Assembly (NCBI RefSeq): GCF_030263895.1
Contig: NZ_CP127161.1
Span: 496,001 to 560,000, forward strand
Source: Proteiniborus sp. MB09-C3
GTDB lineage: Bacteria > Bacillota > Clostridia > Tissierellales > Proteiniboraceae
DNA: 64,000 nucleotides
Reading direction: 5' to 3'
In this document: piece by piece, positions 1-8,143 of the stretch
Layout of the letters: the number at the start of each line of letters is the position of its first letter
How positions within the stretch are numbered: the first letter of the stretch is position 1
Program-made: the position numbers and the translations under genes
The notes under the pieces: model-generated
Databases searched by the model: none
What the model was told of the DNA's origin: nothing
The model's input: the letters and a program-made list of their open reading frames with translations, nothing else

Positions 1-983
1 TTTGCATAAGTCTCAACATTGTTTATCAGTGTAGGTCTTTGCCAAAGTCCTTTATTTGCTGGGAATGGTGGTTTATTTCGAGGCATCCCTCTCTCACCTT
101 CAATGGAAGCAATAAGAGCTGTCTCTTCACCACAAACAAATGCTCCAGCACCTAATCTTATTTCTATATCAAAACTAAAATCTGTTCCAAATATATTTTT
201 TCCTAATAATCCATTTTCTCTTGCTTGGTTAATTGCAATTTGAAGTCTCTTAACTGCTATAGGGTATTCCGCTCTTATATATACATACCCTTGATCAGAA
301 CCAATAGCATATCCTGCGATTGCCATTGCCTCAATAACAGCATTAGGATCTCCTTCTAGTATACTTCTATCCATGAAAGCTCCTGGGTCTCCCTCATCAG
401 CATTACATAATACATATTTCTTGTCACCAGCAGCCTTTGCAGCAAATTCCCATTTGAGTCCTGTAGAGAATCCCCCACCTCCTCTTCCACGTAAACCAGA
501 GGCTTTGACTGTATCTATTACCTGTTGAGGCGTCATTTCTGTAATGACCTTTCCTAAAGCTTCATATCCATTGTATGCAATATATTCTGTAATATCTTCA
601 GGGTTAATGAGTCCACAATGGCTTAATGCTATTCTCTTTTGCTTACTATAAAAATCTACTTGATTAATAGATTTAATCGTATTTTCCTCTATTGCATCTT
701 TGTACAATAATCTTTTAACTATTCTCCCCTTATATAGATGTTCTTCTACTATTTCATCCACATCTTCAATCTTAATATGGCTATAAAAAGCACCTTCTGG
801 ATACACTATTACAATTGGTCCTGCTTCACAAAGTCCGAAGCATCCTGTTCTAACGACCTTTATTTCATTATCTAATCCTCTTGCTTTTAATATTTCATTA
901 AACTTCTTTTCTATCTGATCTGATTTTGAAGAAGTACAACCTGTACCTCCACATATCAAGACGTGTGATCTAAACATTTCCAT
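1..983 (-). CDS. NuoF/HydB-like NADH-binding flavoprotein subunit (partial, C-terminus outside window)
   Basis: About 327 N-terminal residues are visible; the gene runs off the left edge. Residues 1-85 form a thioredoxin-like 2Fe-2S domain with C11, C16, C48 and C52. The NuoF core follows, with the glycine-rich FMN/NADH loop RGRGGGGF at 165-172 and the NADEGDPGAF motif. This architecture (ferredoxin domain fused to NuoF) is that of the beta subunit of NAD(P)-linked and bifurcating [FeFe]-hydrogenases or formate dehydrogenases, so it probably oxidises or reduces NAD(P)H in the cytoplasm. The ATG at 983 follows a GGGGG ribosome site; ATG at 976 is a weaker alternative. It lies downstream of the ferredoxin and NuoE genes on the same strand, and a Rex-like operator lies 72-89 bases upstream. 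The catalytic subunit would be beyond the window, so hydrogenase versus another partner cannot be decided. Confidence 0.9.
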   Translation of the reverse strand, partial: MEMFRSHVLICGGTGCTSSKSDQIEKKFNEILKARGLDNEIKVVRTGCFGLCEAGPIVIVYPEGAFYSHIKIEDVDEIVEEHLYKGRIVKRLLYKDAIEENTIKSINQVDFYSKQKRIALSHCGLINPEDITEYIAYNGYEALGKVITEMTPQQVIDTVKASGLRGRGGGGFSTGLKWEFAAKAAGDKKYVLCNADEGDPGAFMDRSILEGDPNAVIEAMAIAGYAIGSDQGYVYIRAEYPIAVKRLQIAINQARENGLLGKNIFGTDFSFDIEIRLGAGAFVCGEETALIASIEGERGMPRNKPPFPANKGLWQRPTLINNVETYA

Positions 984-1054
984 TATTTTTCCCCCTTGCT
1001 TTGTTTGTTTCGAAAATATTTTAAAGTTTTACAATATAATTAGTTAAACAAGAG

Positions 1055-1072
1055 ATGTTAATTATTTAACAA
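1055..1072. promoter_or_regulatory. Candidate Rex operator
   Basis: ATGTTAATTATTTAACAA matches the clostridial Rex consensus TTGTTAANNNNTTAACAA at every defined position except the first base. It lies 72-89 bases upstream of the NuoF-type start. Rex is a redox repressor that responds to the NADH/NAD+ ratio and commonly controls hydrogenase and fermentation genes. The site and position are seen; binding is inferred. Confidence 0.55.
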
Positions 1073-1210
1073 GCAAAAATTTCAGCCCGTTTATTTTTTA
1101 GGTTGCCAGAATTTACTTTCTTCGAAAAAATAACCTAAGGCATATTTTGTTTTAACTACTCAATATGCTAAATTTCATTTTCATCATTTAATCATTAGAT
1201 AATTAACCTT

Positions 1211-1582
1211 CTAAATGTTTTCCTGAGCTCCAATAGTATATTCTCTTACTATTCTTCCATTTACAATATGCTCTGCTATTACTTTTCTTGCTTTTTCTGG
1301 ATCCATATTGACGTAGGTAACCTTTTCCTCGTCCTTTCTATATACCTCGACTATTGGCTCAAGTCTGCAAACACCTATGCAACCTGTTTGAGTTACTGTG
1401 ACTTCATTCAGTTTTCTTTTATTAACCTCTTCAATAATCGTCATCATTACAGGTCTCGCCCCTGCTGAAATACCACATGTAGCCATACCAACTACTATTC
1501 TAGTAGTTGAATCTTGAGTTCTTAGGTCTATTTTTTCTAAAGCTTCATCTCTAATTTTCTTTAAATCTTCTAATGACTTCAT
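1211..1582 (-). CDS. (2Fe-2S) thioredoxin-like ferredoxin subunit of the NADH-linked electron complex
   Basis: A 123-aa soluble protein related to the ferredoxin domain of NuoE/HydC proteins. The cysteine pattern is C36 (in ATCGISAGAR), C68 and C72 (TGCIGVC); the second cysteine of the classical four is absent, the expected place being occupied by G41-A42. I believe this three-cysteine form is usual for stand-alone members next to HydB-type genes, so it is not by itself a sign of decay. It sits between nuoE and nuoF on one strand and probably relays electrons between the FMN subunit and the catalytic subunit. The ATG at 1582 has a purine-rich GGGGGTGTA site just upstream. Confidence 0.82.
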   Translation of the reverse strand: MKSLEDLKKIRDEALEKIDLRTQDSTTRIVVGMATCGISAGARPVMMTIIEEVNKRKLNEVTVTQTGCIGVCRLEPIVEVYRKDEEKVTYVNMDPEKARKVIAEHIVNGRIVREYTIGAQENI

Positions 1583-1710
1583 AAATACACCCCCAAAGCT
1601 ATTTTTGCAGATTTTAATTCAATTTTATAATATATCCTTTTATCCCATGAGCTTATTAACATAAGCTTATACGTAATGTATATTATACTGCTACAGGTTT
1701 AATTAATCTA

Positions 1711-2196
1711 TTACATATATTTGTCTAGAATTCCTGTTACTTCTTCTGCCTTCAATCTTCCATATACGTCTTCATTAATAGTAATTACTGGAGCAAGTCC
1801 ACATGCTCCTATACATCTTGTTGCTTCTAAAGAAAACTTTCTATCTGGTGTTGTTCCTCCTACTTGAAGATTAAGCTTCTCTTTAATTTTGTCAAGTATA
1901 GCCTGTGAGCCTTTTACATAACAAGCTGTACCTAAACATACACCAATTTTATACTGACCTTTTGGTATTAATGTGAATTGTGAATAGAAGGTTACTACTC
2001 CATAAATCTCTGCAAGTGGTACATTTAGCCCTTCAGAAATTATGGTCTGAACTTCAATAGGCAAGTATCCAAATAAATGCTGCGCCTCGTGAAGTACAGG
2101 CATTACTGCTCCTTTAGTATCCTTATGCTTTTCAATTACCTTTTTTAGCTCATTTAGTTTTTCCTCGTTTTTTTCCCAGTCAAACTTAAAATCCAT
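1711..2196 (-). CDS. NuoE-like [2Fe-2S] subunit of NADH-linked hydrogenase/dehydrogenase
   Basis: A 161-aa protein of the 24-kDa NuoE family. An N-terminal helical bundle (about 1-75, with VLHEAQHLFGYLP) precedes a thioredoxin-fold [2Fe-2S] domain with all four ligands, C87, C92, C128 and C132. It partners the NuoF flavoprotein and passes electrons from FMN. It is the first visible gene of the cluster nuoE-ferredoxin-nuoF. The ATG at 2196 is preceded by GGGGG with a long spacer of about 9 bases. The gap of 128 bases to the next gene contains a short AGCTTAT/ATAAGCT hairpin, so some differential expression within the cluster is possible. Confidence 0.9.
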   Translation of the reverse strand: MDFKFDWEKNEEKLNELKKVIEKHKDTKGAVMPVLHEAQHLFGYLPIEVQTIISEGLNVPLAEIYGVVTFYSQFTLIPKGQYKIGVCLGTACYVKGSQAILDKIKEKLNLQVGGTTPDRKFSLEATRCIGACGLAPVITINEDVYGRLKAEEVTGILDKYM

Positions 2197-2655
2197 TGAA
2201 CAGAGCCCCCTTTATAATATGTTTTAAAAATTAAAACCTCACCTTTGCTTAATTAATATAGTGAGTTTAAATAATAGAAATACATTATTATGTTCTAGTT
2301 GTCCACAAAAATAGTCAGAATTAAGCAAGTTGGCTGATTTTGGACAAGTTTTACTTCATCTGAAGCTATAGACTAGCACAAGATCATAGATATTGCTTTG
2401 TAAGTACTTTGATGCTTAGTTTAATGACTATGGACTACTAACAGCCTTTTTGTATGTTTATTAAGAGAAAATCTACAGTAATTAGCCATATTTTTCCCTA
2501 TAAAAATACAAGGATATTATACATTAGTATCTAGAAACTGTCAATCTTTCAGCTACATTATATAGCAGTATTGACTACTAGAAGATTTGTTAAGAATTAT
2601 CAATATAAAAGGTATATATTTAGAGAAATTCTTCTCCTCTATCCACTTCATATTC

Positions 2656-2716
2656 TATTATGAGCTTTCTTAATTTCCTGAATTCTTCTATCAGGAAATT
2701 AAGAAAGCTCATAATA
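2656..2716. repeat. 26-bp perfect inverted repeat with 9-nt loop
   Basis: Arms at 2656-2681 and 2691-2716 are exact reverse complements around the loop ATTCTTCTA. The stem is AT-rich (core GAGCTTTCTTAATTTCCTGA) and has no strong T tract, so it is longer than a normal terminator hairpin. It could be a terminator for phzF on the minus strand, a RNA-stability element, or a miniature mobile or repetitive element. Confidence 0.8.
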
Positions 2717-2718
2717 CA

Positions 2719-2746
2719 AGTCTCTGAGTACTGCAATTGCGCCAAC
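2719..2746. repeat. Copy of dispersed repeat shared with 23S rRNA leaders
   Basis: The stretch AGTCTCTGAGTACTGCAATT and the bases after it differ at only a few positions from sequences just upstream of both 23S genes (31724-31750, 38861-38887) and from 43842-43870. It lies immediately beside the long palindrome. Confidence 0.6.
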
Positions 2747-2842
2747 CTTATTTTGTTTATATAATTTGACGCGGTGTTAGAGGCAGGCCTATGCGAGCAG
2801 TAGCAAGCAAATAAGTTTGAGCTGCAAGCCTTCTTTCCTCTT

Positions 2843-3739
2843 TTAACACTTAATTACACCTTCAATTATTATGACAGCCTTTCCCCCAACTTTTACAACA
2901 CTCTTATTGTCATAGTCACAAATTTTACACAATATCTCGCTTGGTCTGTTCATATATTTCCCTTGAAGCGCTATTATTTCATCCGACTTCAATATGTTAT
3001 TCCTTTTCATATAATAAATAAGTGCACCATTTGCTGTTCCCGTTGCAGCTTCTTCATATATTCCAACTGAAGGTGCAAAGTTCCTGCAATATACAGTACT
3101 TTCATTTGAATTATCTAAAGCAAATATATGCATTCCCACGGAATCCTTTTTAGCACAATAACTATCCATTTTCTTAAAATCTATTTTCAATGATTTTAGT
3201 ACTTCTTCATCTTTAACTGGAACAATAATATCTTTTAGTCCTGTACTAATTATTTCCGGCTTTAGTTCAAAATCTTTAATACCTATCTGTTCTTTGCCAA
3301 TTCCAAGTATTTCTGATATTTCTTCTATATTGTCAATTTTTCCAAAGGCCTCAGGAGTACCTTGATGCATTAACACTTGAAAAATTTCATCATTTTCAAA
3401 GTATAATTCTACAGGCAACAAGCCAATTTTAGTTTTTTGTGTTATTTGTACTTTTGTCCTGCCTTCAGGTCTAATATATCCTTTTTTCCCTAAGACATAA
3501 AAGGAAGCAATAGTAGCATGTCCACATAAATCCACCTCACATTCAGGAGTGAAGAATCTAACTTCAAAACAGTCTTTAGCTATTTTTTTTATAAAAGCAG
3601 TTTCAGGAAGATTCATCTCATTTGCAATATTTTGCATATCTTGCTCGGAAAGATTTTTAGCATCTGGAACTACTCCAGCAGGATTGCCACCAAAGGGCTT
3701 ATCTGTAAAGGCATCTACTTGATAAATTATGGCCTCCAT
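2843..3739 (-). CDS. PhzF-family isomerase/epimerase
   Basis: A 298-aa member of the PhzF/YddE family (diaminopimelate epimerase-like fold), cytoplasmic, substrate unknown. Visible family features are the N-terminal VDAFTDKPFGGNPAGVV, the catalytic glutamate in NLPETAFI (E46), RFFTPECEVDLCGHAT and a C-terminal EEAATGTANGAL motif. The length is typical. The start is chosen at ATG 3739: GGAGG is only 3 bases from the ATG at 3742 but 6 bases from the one at 3739. It stands alone between long gaps, so context gives no hint of substrate. Confidence 0.88.
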   Translation of the reverse strand: MEAIIYQVDAFTDKPFGGNPAGVVPDAKNLSEQDMQNIANEMNLPETAFIKKIAKDCFEVRFFTPECEVDLCGHATIASFYVLGKKGYIRPEGRTKVQITQKTKIGLLPVELYFENDEIFQVLMHQGTPEAFGKIDNIEEISEILGIGKEQIGIKDFELKPEIISTGLKDIIVPVKDEEVLKSLKIDFKKMDSYCAKKDSVGMHIFALDNSNESTVYCRNFAPSVGIYEEAATGTANGALIYYMKRNNILKSDEIIALQGKYMNRPSEILCKICDYDNKSVVKVGGKAVIIIEGVIKC

Positions 3740-3742
3740 CAT

Positions 3743-4456
3743 GTACCTCCTAAAAATTAAGTTTTTACTTTTTTACTATTAAACAATCAATCTGTTGTTT
3801 TAGTTAATAACAATTGCTATGCTACCATGTTCAGAGTTTGTAGGCTTGCTTCAATCTTAATTCATTTTACTCAGGCAGTTGGTACAACTTTTCCTTCTCT
3901 TCTCTAATAAACTCTTTGAGCCTTGATGCAATGCAATTTTATATTAATTAGCACATCAAATTAATTATATCAAATTTATATTAGTTTACATATGGAATTA
4001 ATTGTCGTTTGTCTCATAAATAAGGCCTCATAGAAATGCTGCCACACTAAAGACACCTTTTTAAAACCCTTTTTTCAGGAAGTTTATATTATATGATTTT
4101 CTTTACACATAACACTAATTTATCCCTTACAGAGGTAATCATATATAATAGCTTAAATACAACGAGCATCAACCTTATTAGATTCATGATAAGAGCATAC
4201 CTTAAAAACAAATTTATGCGCACATTAGCTAACTAATAACCTTTTTCTGCAAGGCTATTTTAAAAATTGGATTCTCTTTTAAGTTATAAGAAAAGCTTCT
4301 AACGAAGTGTTATTAAATCAAGGAAGCTTTTCTTGAAACTCATTGACGGAAAGTTCTTTAAACAAAAAAGCTAAAGTAGAACTTTCCTATTCGTTATAAA
4401 AAAGGATCTAGCTAAGCTATACCCCATATGTATATATTCATGAAATTAGAAATTTA
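3743..4456. other. Intergenic region downstream of parB, hairpins only
   Basis: No supported gene. Two hairpins are visible: an AGAAAAGCTTC-type stem between about 4290 and 4335, and GGAAAGTTCT/AGAACTTTCC at about 4348-4389. Either could end parB transcripts on the minus strand, but neither has a clear U tract. The rest is AT-rich without recognisable structure. Confidence 0.5.
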
Positions 4457-4472
4457 TGTTTCACGTGAAACA
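4457..4472. promoter_or_regulatory. parS centromere site
   Basis: TGTTTCACGTGAAACA is a perfect 16-bp palindrome identical to the Firmicute parS consensus bound by ParB/Spo0J. It lies immediately next to the parB stop codon (4473-4475). It nucleates ParB spreading and SMC loading near the origin. No second full site was seen in the window. Confidence 0.95.
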
Positions 4473-5357
4473 CTATTTAGATAAAAGCTCTAAAATTCTT
4501 TCTAAATCATCATCATTATAATATTCAATTTCAATCTTTCCCTTTTTGTTTCCCTTGGAGATTATAACCTTTGTTCCAAAAAGCTTCCTTAAAGATTCTT
4601 CGATACCAAGAATAATTGGATCCTTATTAGCTACACTTTTGTTTTCGTCACTCTTAATCTTCTTTCCATTATTCTCTAAAAAATCTTTTACAAGCTTTTC
4701 TGTTTCTCTAACACTTAAATCTTTTTCCATTATAGCTTGGCATAGCTTTATTCTGCTACTTTCATCCTCTACAGGCAATAAAGCTCTTCCATGTCCACTT
4801 GAAATGTTTCCCTCAGCTATTAATTTAACTATTTCATCTTCTAGATTTAATAGTCTCATAACATTAGATATATATGGCCTACTTTTGCCAACTGCCTGAG
4901 ATATTTCCTCTTGAGTTAATTTGTATTTCTCATATAAATTTTTATATGCCATGGCTTCTTCAATAGGATTTAAATCCTCTCTTTGCAAGTTTTCAATCAA
5001 TGCAATTTGAGATGCTTCCACTTGACTCAGCTCTTTAATTAATGCTGGTACTTCATTTAACCCTGCCTCTCTTGCAGCTCTCCATCTTCTCTCACCAGCT
5101 ACTATTTCATATCCTTCGTTACGTTTTCTAACAATAATAGGTTGAAGAATGCCATGTTTCTCAATAGATTGAACTAATTCACTTAATGCTTCTTCATCAA
5201 AACCCTTTCTAGGTTGTTCACTATTAGGTTCAATAAGAGATATATCAATAAGCTTAACTTTTTCGTCATTAGTCTCTATGTCAACAATATCTGATAAAGG
5301 TTCATCTGGAATCAACGCAGATAGTCCTCTTCCTAATCCCCTTTTTTTAACTGACAT
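4473..5357 (-). CDS. parB: Chromosome partitioning protein ParB (Spo0J)
   Basis: A 294-aa CTP-dependent DNA clamp that loads at parS and recruits SMC. The N-terminal box KRGLGRGLSALI (about 5-16, ParA-stimulating segment) is followed by the ParB/Srx nuclease-like CTP-binding domain with GERRWRAAR (about 88-96), a helix-turn-helix (LTQEEISQAVGKSRPYISNVMRLL) and a C-terminal dimerisation segment. It is translated 5 bases after parA ends, as an operon. The ATG at 5357 follows GGAGTG. A perfect parS abuts its 3' end. It differs from the noc paralogue at 6478-7284 by the N-terminal LGRGL box and the adjacent parS. Confidence 0.96.
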   Translation of the reverse strand: MSVKKRGLGRGLSALIPDEPLSDIVDIETNDEKVKLIDISLIEPNSEQPRKGFDEEALSELVQSIEKHGILQPIIVRKRNEGYEIVAGERRWRAAREAGLNEVPALIKELSQVEASQIALIENLQREDLNPIEEAMAYKNLYEKYKLTQEEISQAVGKSRPYISNVMRLLNLEDEIVKLIAEGNISSGHGRALLPVEDESSRIKLCQAIMEKDLSVRETEKLVKDFLENNGKKIKSDENKSVANKDPIILGIEESLRKLFGTKVIISKGNKKGKIEIEYYNDDDLERILELLSK

Positions 5358-5362
5358 CTATA

Positions 5363-6130
5363 TCACTCCTCGACATAATCTAAAAACTCATTTGCTAGTT
5401 CCATATAGGCTTCGGCGCCCTTTGATTTTGGGTCATATTCAATAATTGACAATCCGTGACTTGGTGCTTCAGCAAGCCTTACATTTCTAGGAATAATTGA
5501 AGTGTAAACCTTGCCTCTAAAGTATTTTTTTACCTCATCTACTACTTGAATTGATAAATTTGTTCTTCCGTCGAACATGCTTAATACAACGCCTTCGATA
5601 TCTAGGTTAGGATTCAAACTAGATTTTACTAGCTTAATAGTATTCATAAGCTGACTAACACCTTCAAGTGCATAATATTCACATTGAATAGGTATGACAA
5701 CACTATCAGAAGCAACAAGAGCATTTATTGTCAACAATCCTAAAGATGGAGGACAGTCAATAAAAACAAAGTCATAATCATCCTTTATAGACTCTATAGC
5801 ATTCTTTAGTGTCAATTCTCTATTTTTATTCTCTGTAAGTTCAATTTCTGCTCCAGCTAGCTCTGTATTAGACGGAACTATGTCAAGATTATCTGTACTA
5901 GTGGCAATAATAACTTCTTTAACCTTTACCTCGTTAATTAAAACATCATAGATAGATAACTCAATACTACCTTTATCTATACCAACGCCACTAGTTGTAT
6001 TACCCTGAGGATCAATATCTATTACTAAAATCTTTTTTCCTAAGCTTGCTAAACAGGCACTTAAATTTACATTGGTTGTTGTTTTGCCAACACCACCTTT
6101 TTGATTAAAAACTGCAATTATTTTCCCCAA
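5363..6130 (-). CDS. parA: ParA/Soj chromosome partitioning ATPase
   Basis: A 255-aa deviant Walker-A ATPase with KGGVGKTTTNVNLSACLA near the N-terminus (about 11-28) and FVFIDCPPSLGLLTINAL as the Walker B region. With ParB it acts in origin segregation and modulates DnaA. The start is TTG at 6130, with GAGGTG six bases upstream. It lies directly upstream of parB and both genes face away from oriC. Confidence 0.95.
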   Translation of the reverse strand: MGKIIAVFNQKGGVGKTTTNVNLSACLASLGKKILVIDIDPQGNTTSGVGIDKGSIELSIYDVLINEVKVKEVIIATSTDNLDIVPSNTELAGAEIELTENKNRELTLKNAIESIKDDYDFVFIDCPPSLGLLTINALVASDSVVIPIQCEYYALEGVSQLMNTIKLVKSSLNPNLDIEGVVLSMFDGRTNLSIQVVDEVKKYFRGKVYTSIIPRNVRLAEAPSHGLSIIEYDPKSKGAEAYMELANEFLDYVEE

Positions 6131-6477
6131 ATCTTACACCTCGCTTTCAAGAATACTAATATATTTTTAAAAAAGTATTATCCTCAAAAGATTTTAAAAA
6201 GTATTTATATCTACTGTTTTTCCTTTTATAGAAATTATCCTTTAACTATATTTCGTCAACAAAAAAAATAATCCTTCTCATTTAATAAAAGTAATAGTAA
6301 ATTAATATCCAAACAACAAAATTTATCCCTAGATAAACCAGCTAAGTACTCAAGAAAGATTGGATTTTCAAAATTTAGCTTTAATTAATGCTATTCTACT
6401 CCCTGAGTAAATATTTTAAGATGAAATAAAAAAAACTTAGCATATCGATTGATATACTAAGTAGAATTTTTTAAAAA
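6131..6477. other. Intergenic region between noc and parA
   Basis: 347 bases without a gene. It holds the noc terminator at its right end and must contain the parA promoter on the minus strand, which I could not fix to clear -35/-10 elements. Confidence 0.5.
6423..6462 (-). terminator. Rho-independent terminator after noc
   Basis: On the minus strand the stem ACTTAGTATATC/GATATGCTAAGT (6435-6462, one mismatch) is followed by a T-rich run (complement of 6424-6434). It lies 15 bases past the noc stop. Confidence 0.7.
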
Positions 6478-7284
6478 TCACGCATTCTTAGTCTTGGGTA
6501 TTTTTACAGTTACCTCTATAAAATCCCCCAAATCCTTTTGCTCATATTTTGCATCTACTCCACTGTCCTTGATGGCAGTATAGGCATTACGCAATGTATT
6601 TAAATATATCTTGAAATTAATCATGCTCTTAATATTCTGCTTGTGTTCTGGTTCTTTTTCTCTTACTAAATCCTCAAGAACGCTTTTAATCAAGCTTTCG
6701 GTTTTCTTTACGGTCAAATCTCTTTTAATGACTTTATCTAAAATATACATTTGCATTTCTTCATCAGGTAGCTTCAAAAGTGCTCTAGCATGTCTTTCTG
6801 TTAAATCATTTTCAATAATTGCTTTTTTTACTTCATCAGACAATCTTAAAATTCTAAGCTTATTTGCTATGGTAGATTGATTCTTACCAACTTTTTCAGC
6901 TAATTCCTGTTGAGTAAGCCCATGATCATTTATTAAGCTACTATAACCTTCTGCTTCCTCTATAAAATTCAAATCCTCTCTTTGTAGGTTCTCTATAAGC
7001 GCTATTACAGCCGAATCCTTGTCCACAAATTTTACGACTATAGCTGGAATAGTCTCAAGCTCAGCCATCTCGGCAGCCCTCAATCTTCTTTCACCGGCCA
7101 CTAACTCATAGCTATCTTCTCCAATCATTCTCACACTAACAGGCTGAATTATTCCATATGTTTTGATAGATTGACTAAGCTCTTCCAAAGCTCTTTTGCT
7201 AAATATTTTTCTCGGTTGATAAGGGTTAGGCTTAATAGATTTTATCGGAATGTAATTAATCTCATTATCTAAGTTATTCATCAT
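6478..7284 (-). CDS. noc: Nucleoid occlusion protein Noc (ParB paralogue)
   Basis: A 268-aa ParB-family CTPase. It shares the CTP-binding GERRLRA motif (about 66-72), the helix-turn-helix (LTQQELAEKVGKNQSTIANKLRIL) and a C-terminal dimer domain with ParB, but it has the Noc-type position next to rsmG-mnmG-mnmE and a short N-terminal segment. Noc links DNA to the membrane and keeps FtsZ rings off the nucleoid. Two consecutive ATG codons could start it; GAGAGGG lies upstream of both. No Noc binding sequence was recognised here. A second ParB-like function is possible, but synteny with Bacillus noc favours this call. Confidence 0.88.
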   Translation of the reverse strand: MMNNLDNEINYIPIKSIKPNPYQPRKIFSKRALEELSQSIKTYGIIQPVSVRMIGEDSYELVAGERRLRAAEMAELETIPAIVVKFVDKDSAVIALIENLQREDLNFIEEAEGYSSLINDHGLTQQELAEKVGKNQSTIANKLRILRLSDEVKKAIIENDLTERHARALLKLPDEEMQMYILDKVIKRDLTVKKTESLIKSVLEDLVREKEPEHKQNIKSMINFKIYLNTLRNAYTAIKDSGVDAKYEQKDLGDFIEVTVKIPKTKNA

Positions 7285-7410
7285 ATCATCCCTCTCATGT
7301 AAGGTAACTCTACATTATGTATTCTATTTCTATATAAATGTACTCTTTCCTTCTAAAAATCTTGAATTTATAAGAATTTCGTTTTACATTATTGTCTATA
7401 ATTCTATAAA

Positions 7411-8127
7411 TTATAACGGATTTTTCTTGATCTTGCCTGATTGCCTAGGGTATTTTGTCGGAGTATGACTTATTTTCTTTATTATTAATAAACTGTGTAT
7501 AATGTCGCTTTGAGGAATCTTCACATCCATTTTATCCTCTATCTTCCCTCCGAGTATTTTTATGGCTTTTTCTGCTTCATCTATTTCTTCAATAGAATCC
7601 GAGCCCTTCATTGCAATAAAGTACCCATTTAATTTAACAAAAGGTAGGCAGTACTCTGATAGTATATTTAAGGAGGCCACTGCTCTTGATACTGCAATAT
7701 CAAATTTTTCTCTATATTCCTGATTATTTCCTAAATCTTCTGCCCTTTCATGAAGAGTTCTTATATTTTGAAGCCCTAGTCCCTTTATTACTTCATCCAA
7801 AAACTTTAATCTCTTATTTAAGCTATCTAATAATACTACTTCAAGACCTTCTTCAAGTATCTTCATAGGCACACCAGGAAAACCACCCCCTGTGCCTATA
7901 TCAATAACCCTTTTATTTCCTGTAATCTTACCGCTCTTAAATATAGTTAAGCTATCTAGGAAATGCTTTATATCAATTTCCTCATCATCTTTAATAGCAG
8001 TTATGTTTATTTTTTCATTCCACTCTTTTAAAAGGTTTTTATATACTTTGAATTTTTCCAATTTATCATTGCTTATATCCATTTGAAGATCAGATACACC
8101 GCGTATTAAGGTATCTATATTGCTCAT
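7411..8127 (-). CDS. rsmG: 16S rRNA (guanine-527-N7)-methyltransferase RsmG (GidB)
   Basis: A 238-aa SAM-dependent methyltransferase that modifies G527 of 16S rRNA; its loss confers low-level streptomycin resistance in other bacteria. Motif I is VIDIGTGGGFPGVPMKIL (about 72-89) and VSRAVASLNIL lies further on. The start is ATG at 8127: AGGAG lies 8 bases upstream, whereas the GTG at 8136 overlaps that ribosome site. The gene starts 16 bases after mnmG ends and is clearly in the mnmE-mnmG-rsmG group. Confidence 0.95.
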   Translation of the reverse strand: MSNIDTLIRGVSDLQMDISNDKLEKFKVYKNLLKEWNEKINITAIKDDEEIDIKHFLDSLTIFKSGKITGNKRVIDIGTGGGFPGVPMKILEEGLEVVLLDSLNKRLKFLDEVIKGLGLQNIRTLHERAEDLGNNQEYREKFDIAVSRAVASLNILSEYCLPFVKLNGYFIAMKGSDSIEEIDEAEKAIKILGGKIEDKMDVKIPQSDIIHSLLIIKKISHTPTKYPRQSGKIKKNPL

Positions 8128-8143
8128 AGTTTTCACTCCTGCC

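Larger units (their letters stand above)
2197..2842. other. Intergenic region, no gene, with a long palindrome and a dispersed repeat
   Basis: No ORF with a credible ribosome site is seen. The stretch separates the hydrogenase-type cluster from phzF, both on the minus strand. It holds a 26-bp perfect inverted repeat (2656-2716) followed directly by a copy of a repeat also found in the rRNA operons (2719-2746). The remainder is AT-rich and probably carries the promoter of the nuoE cluster, but I cannot place it with confidence. Confidence 0.6.
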
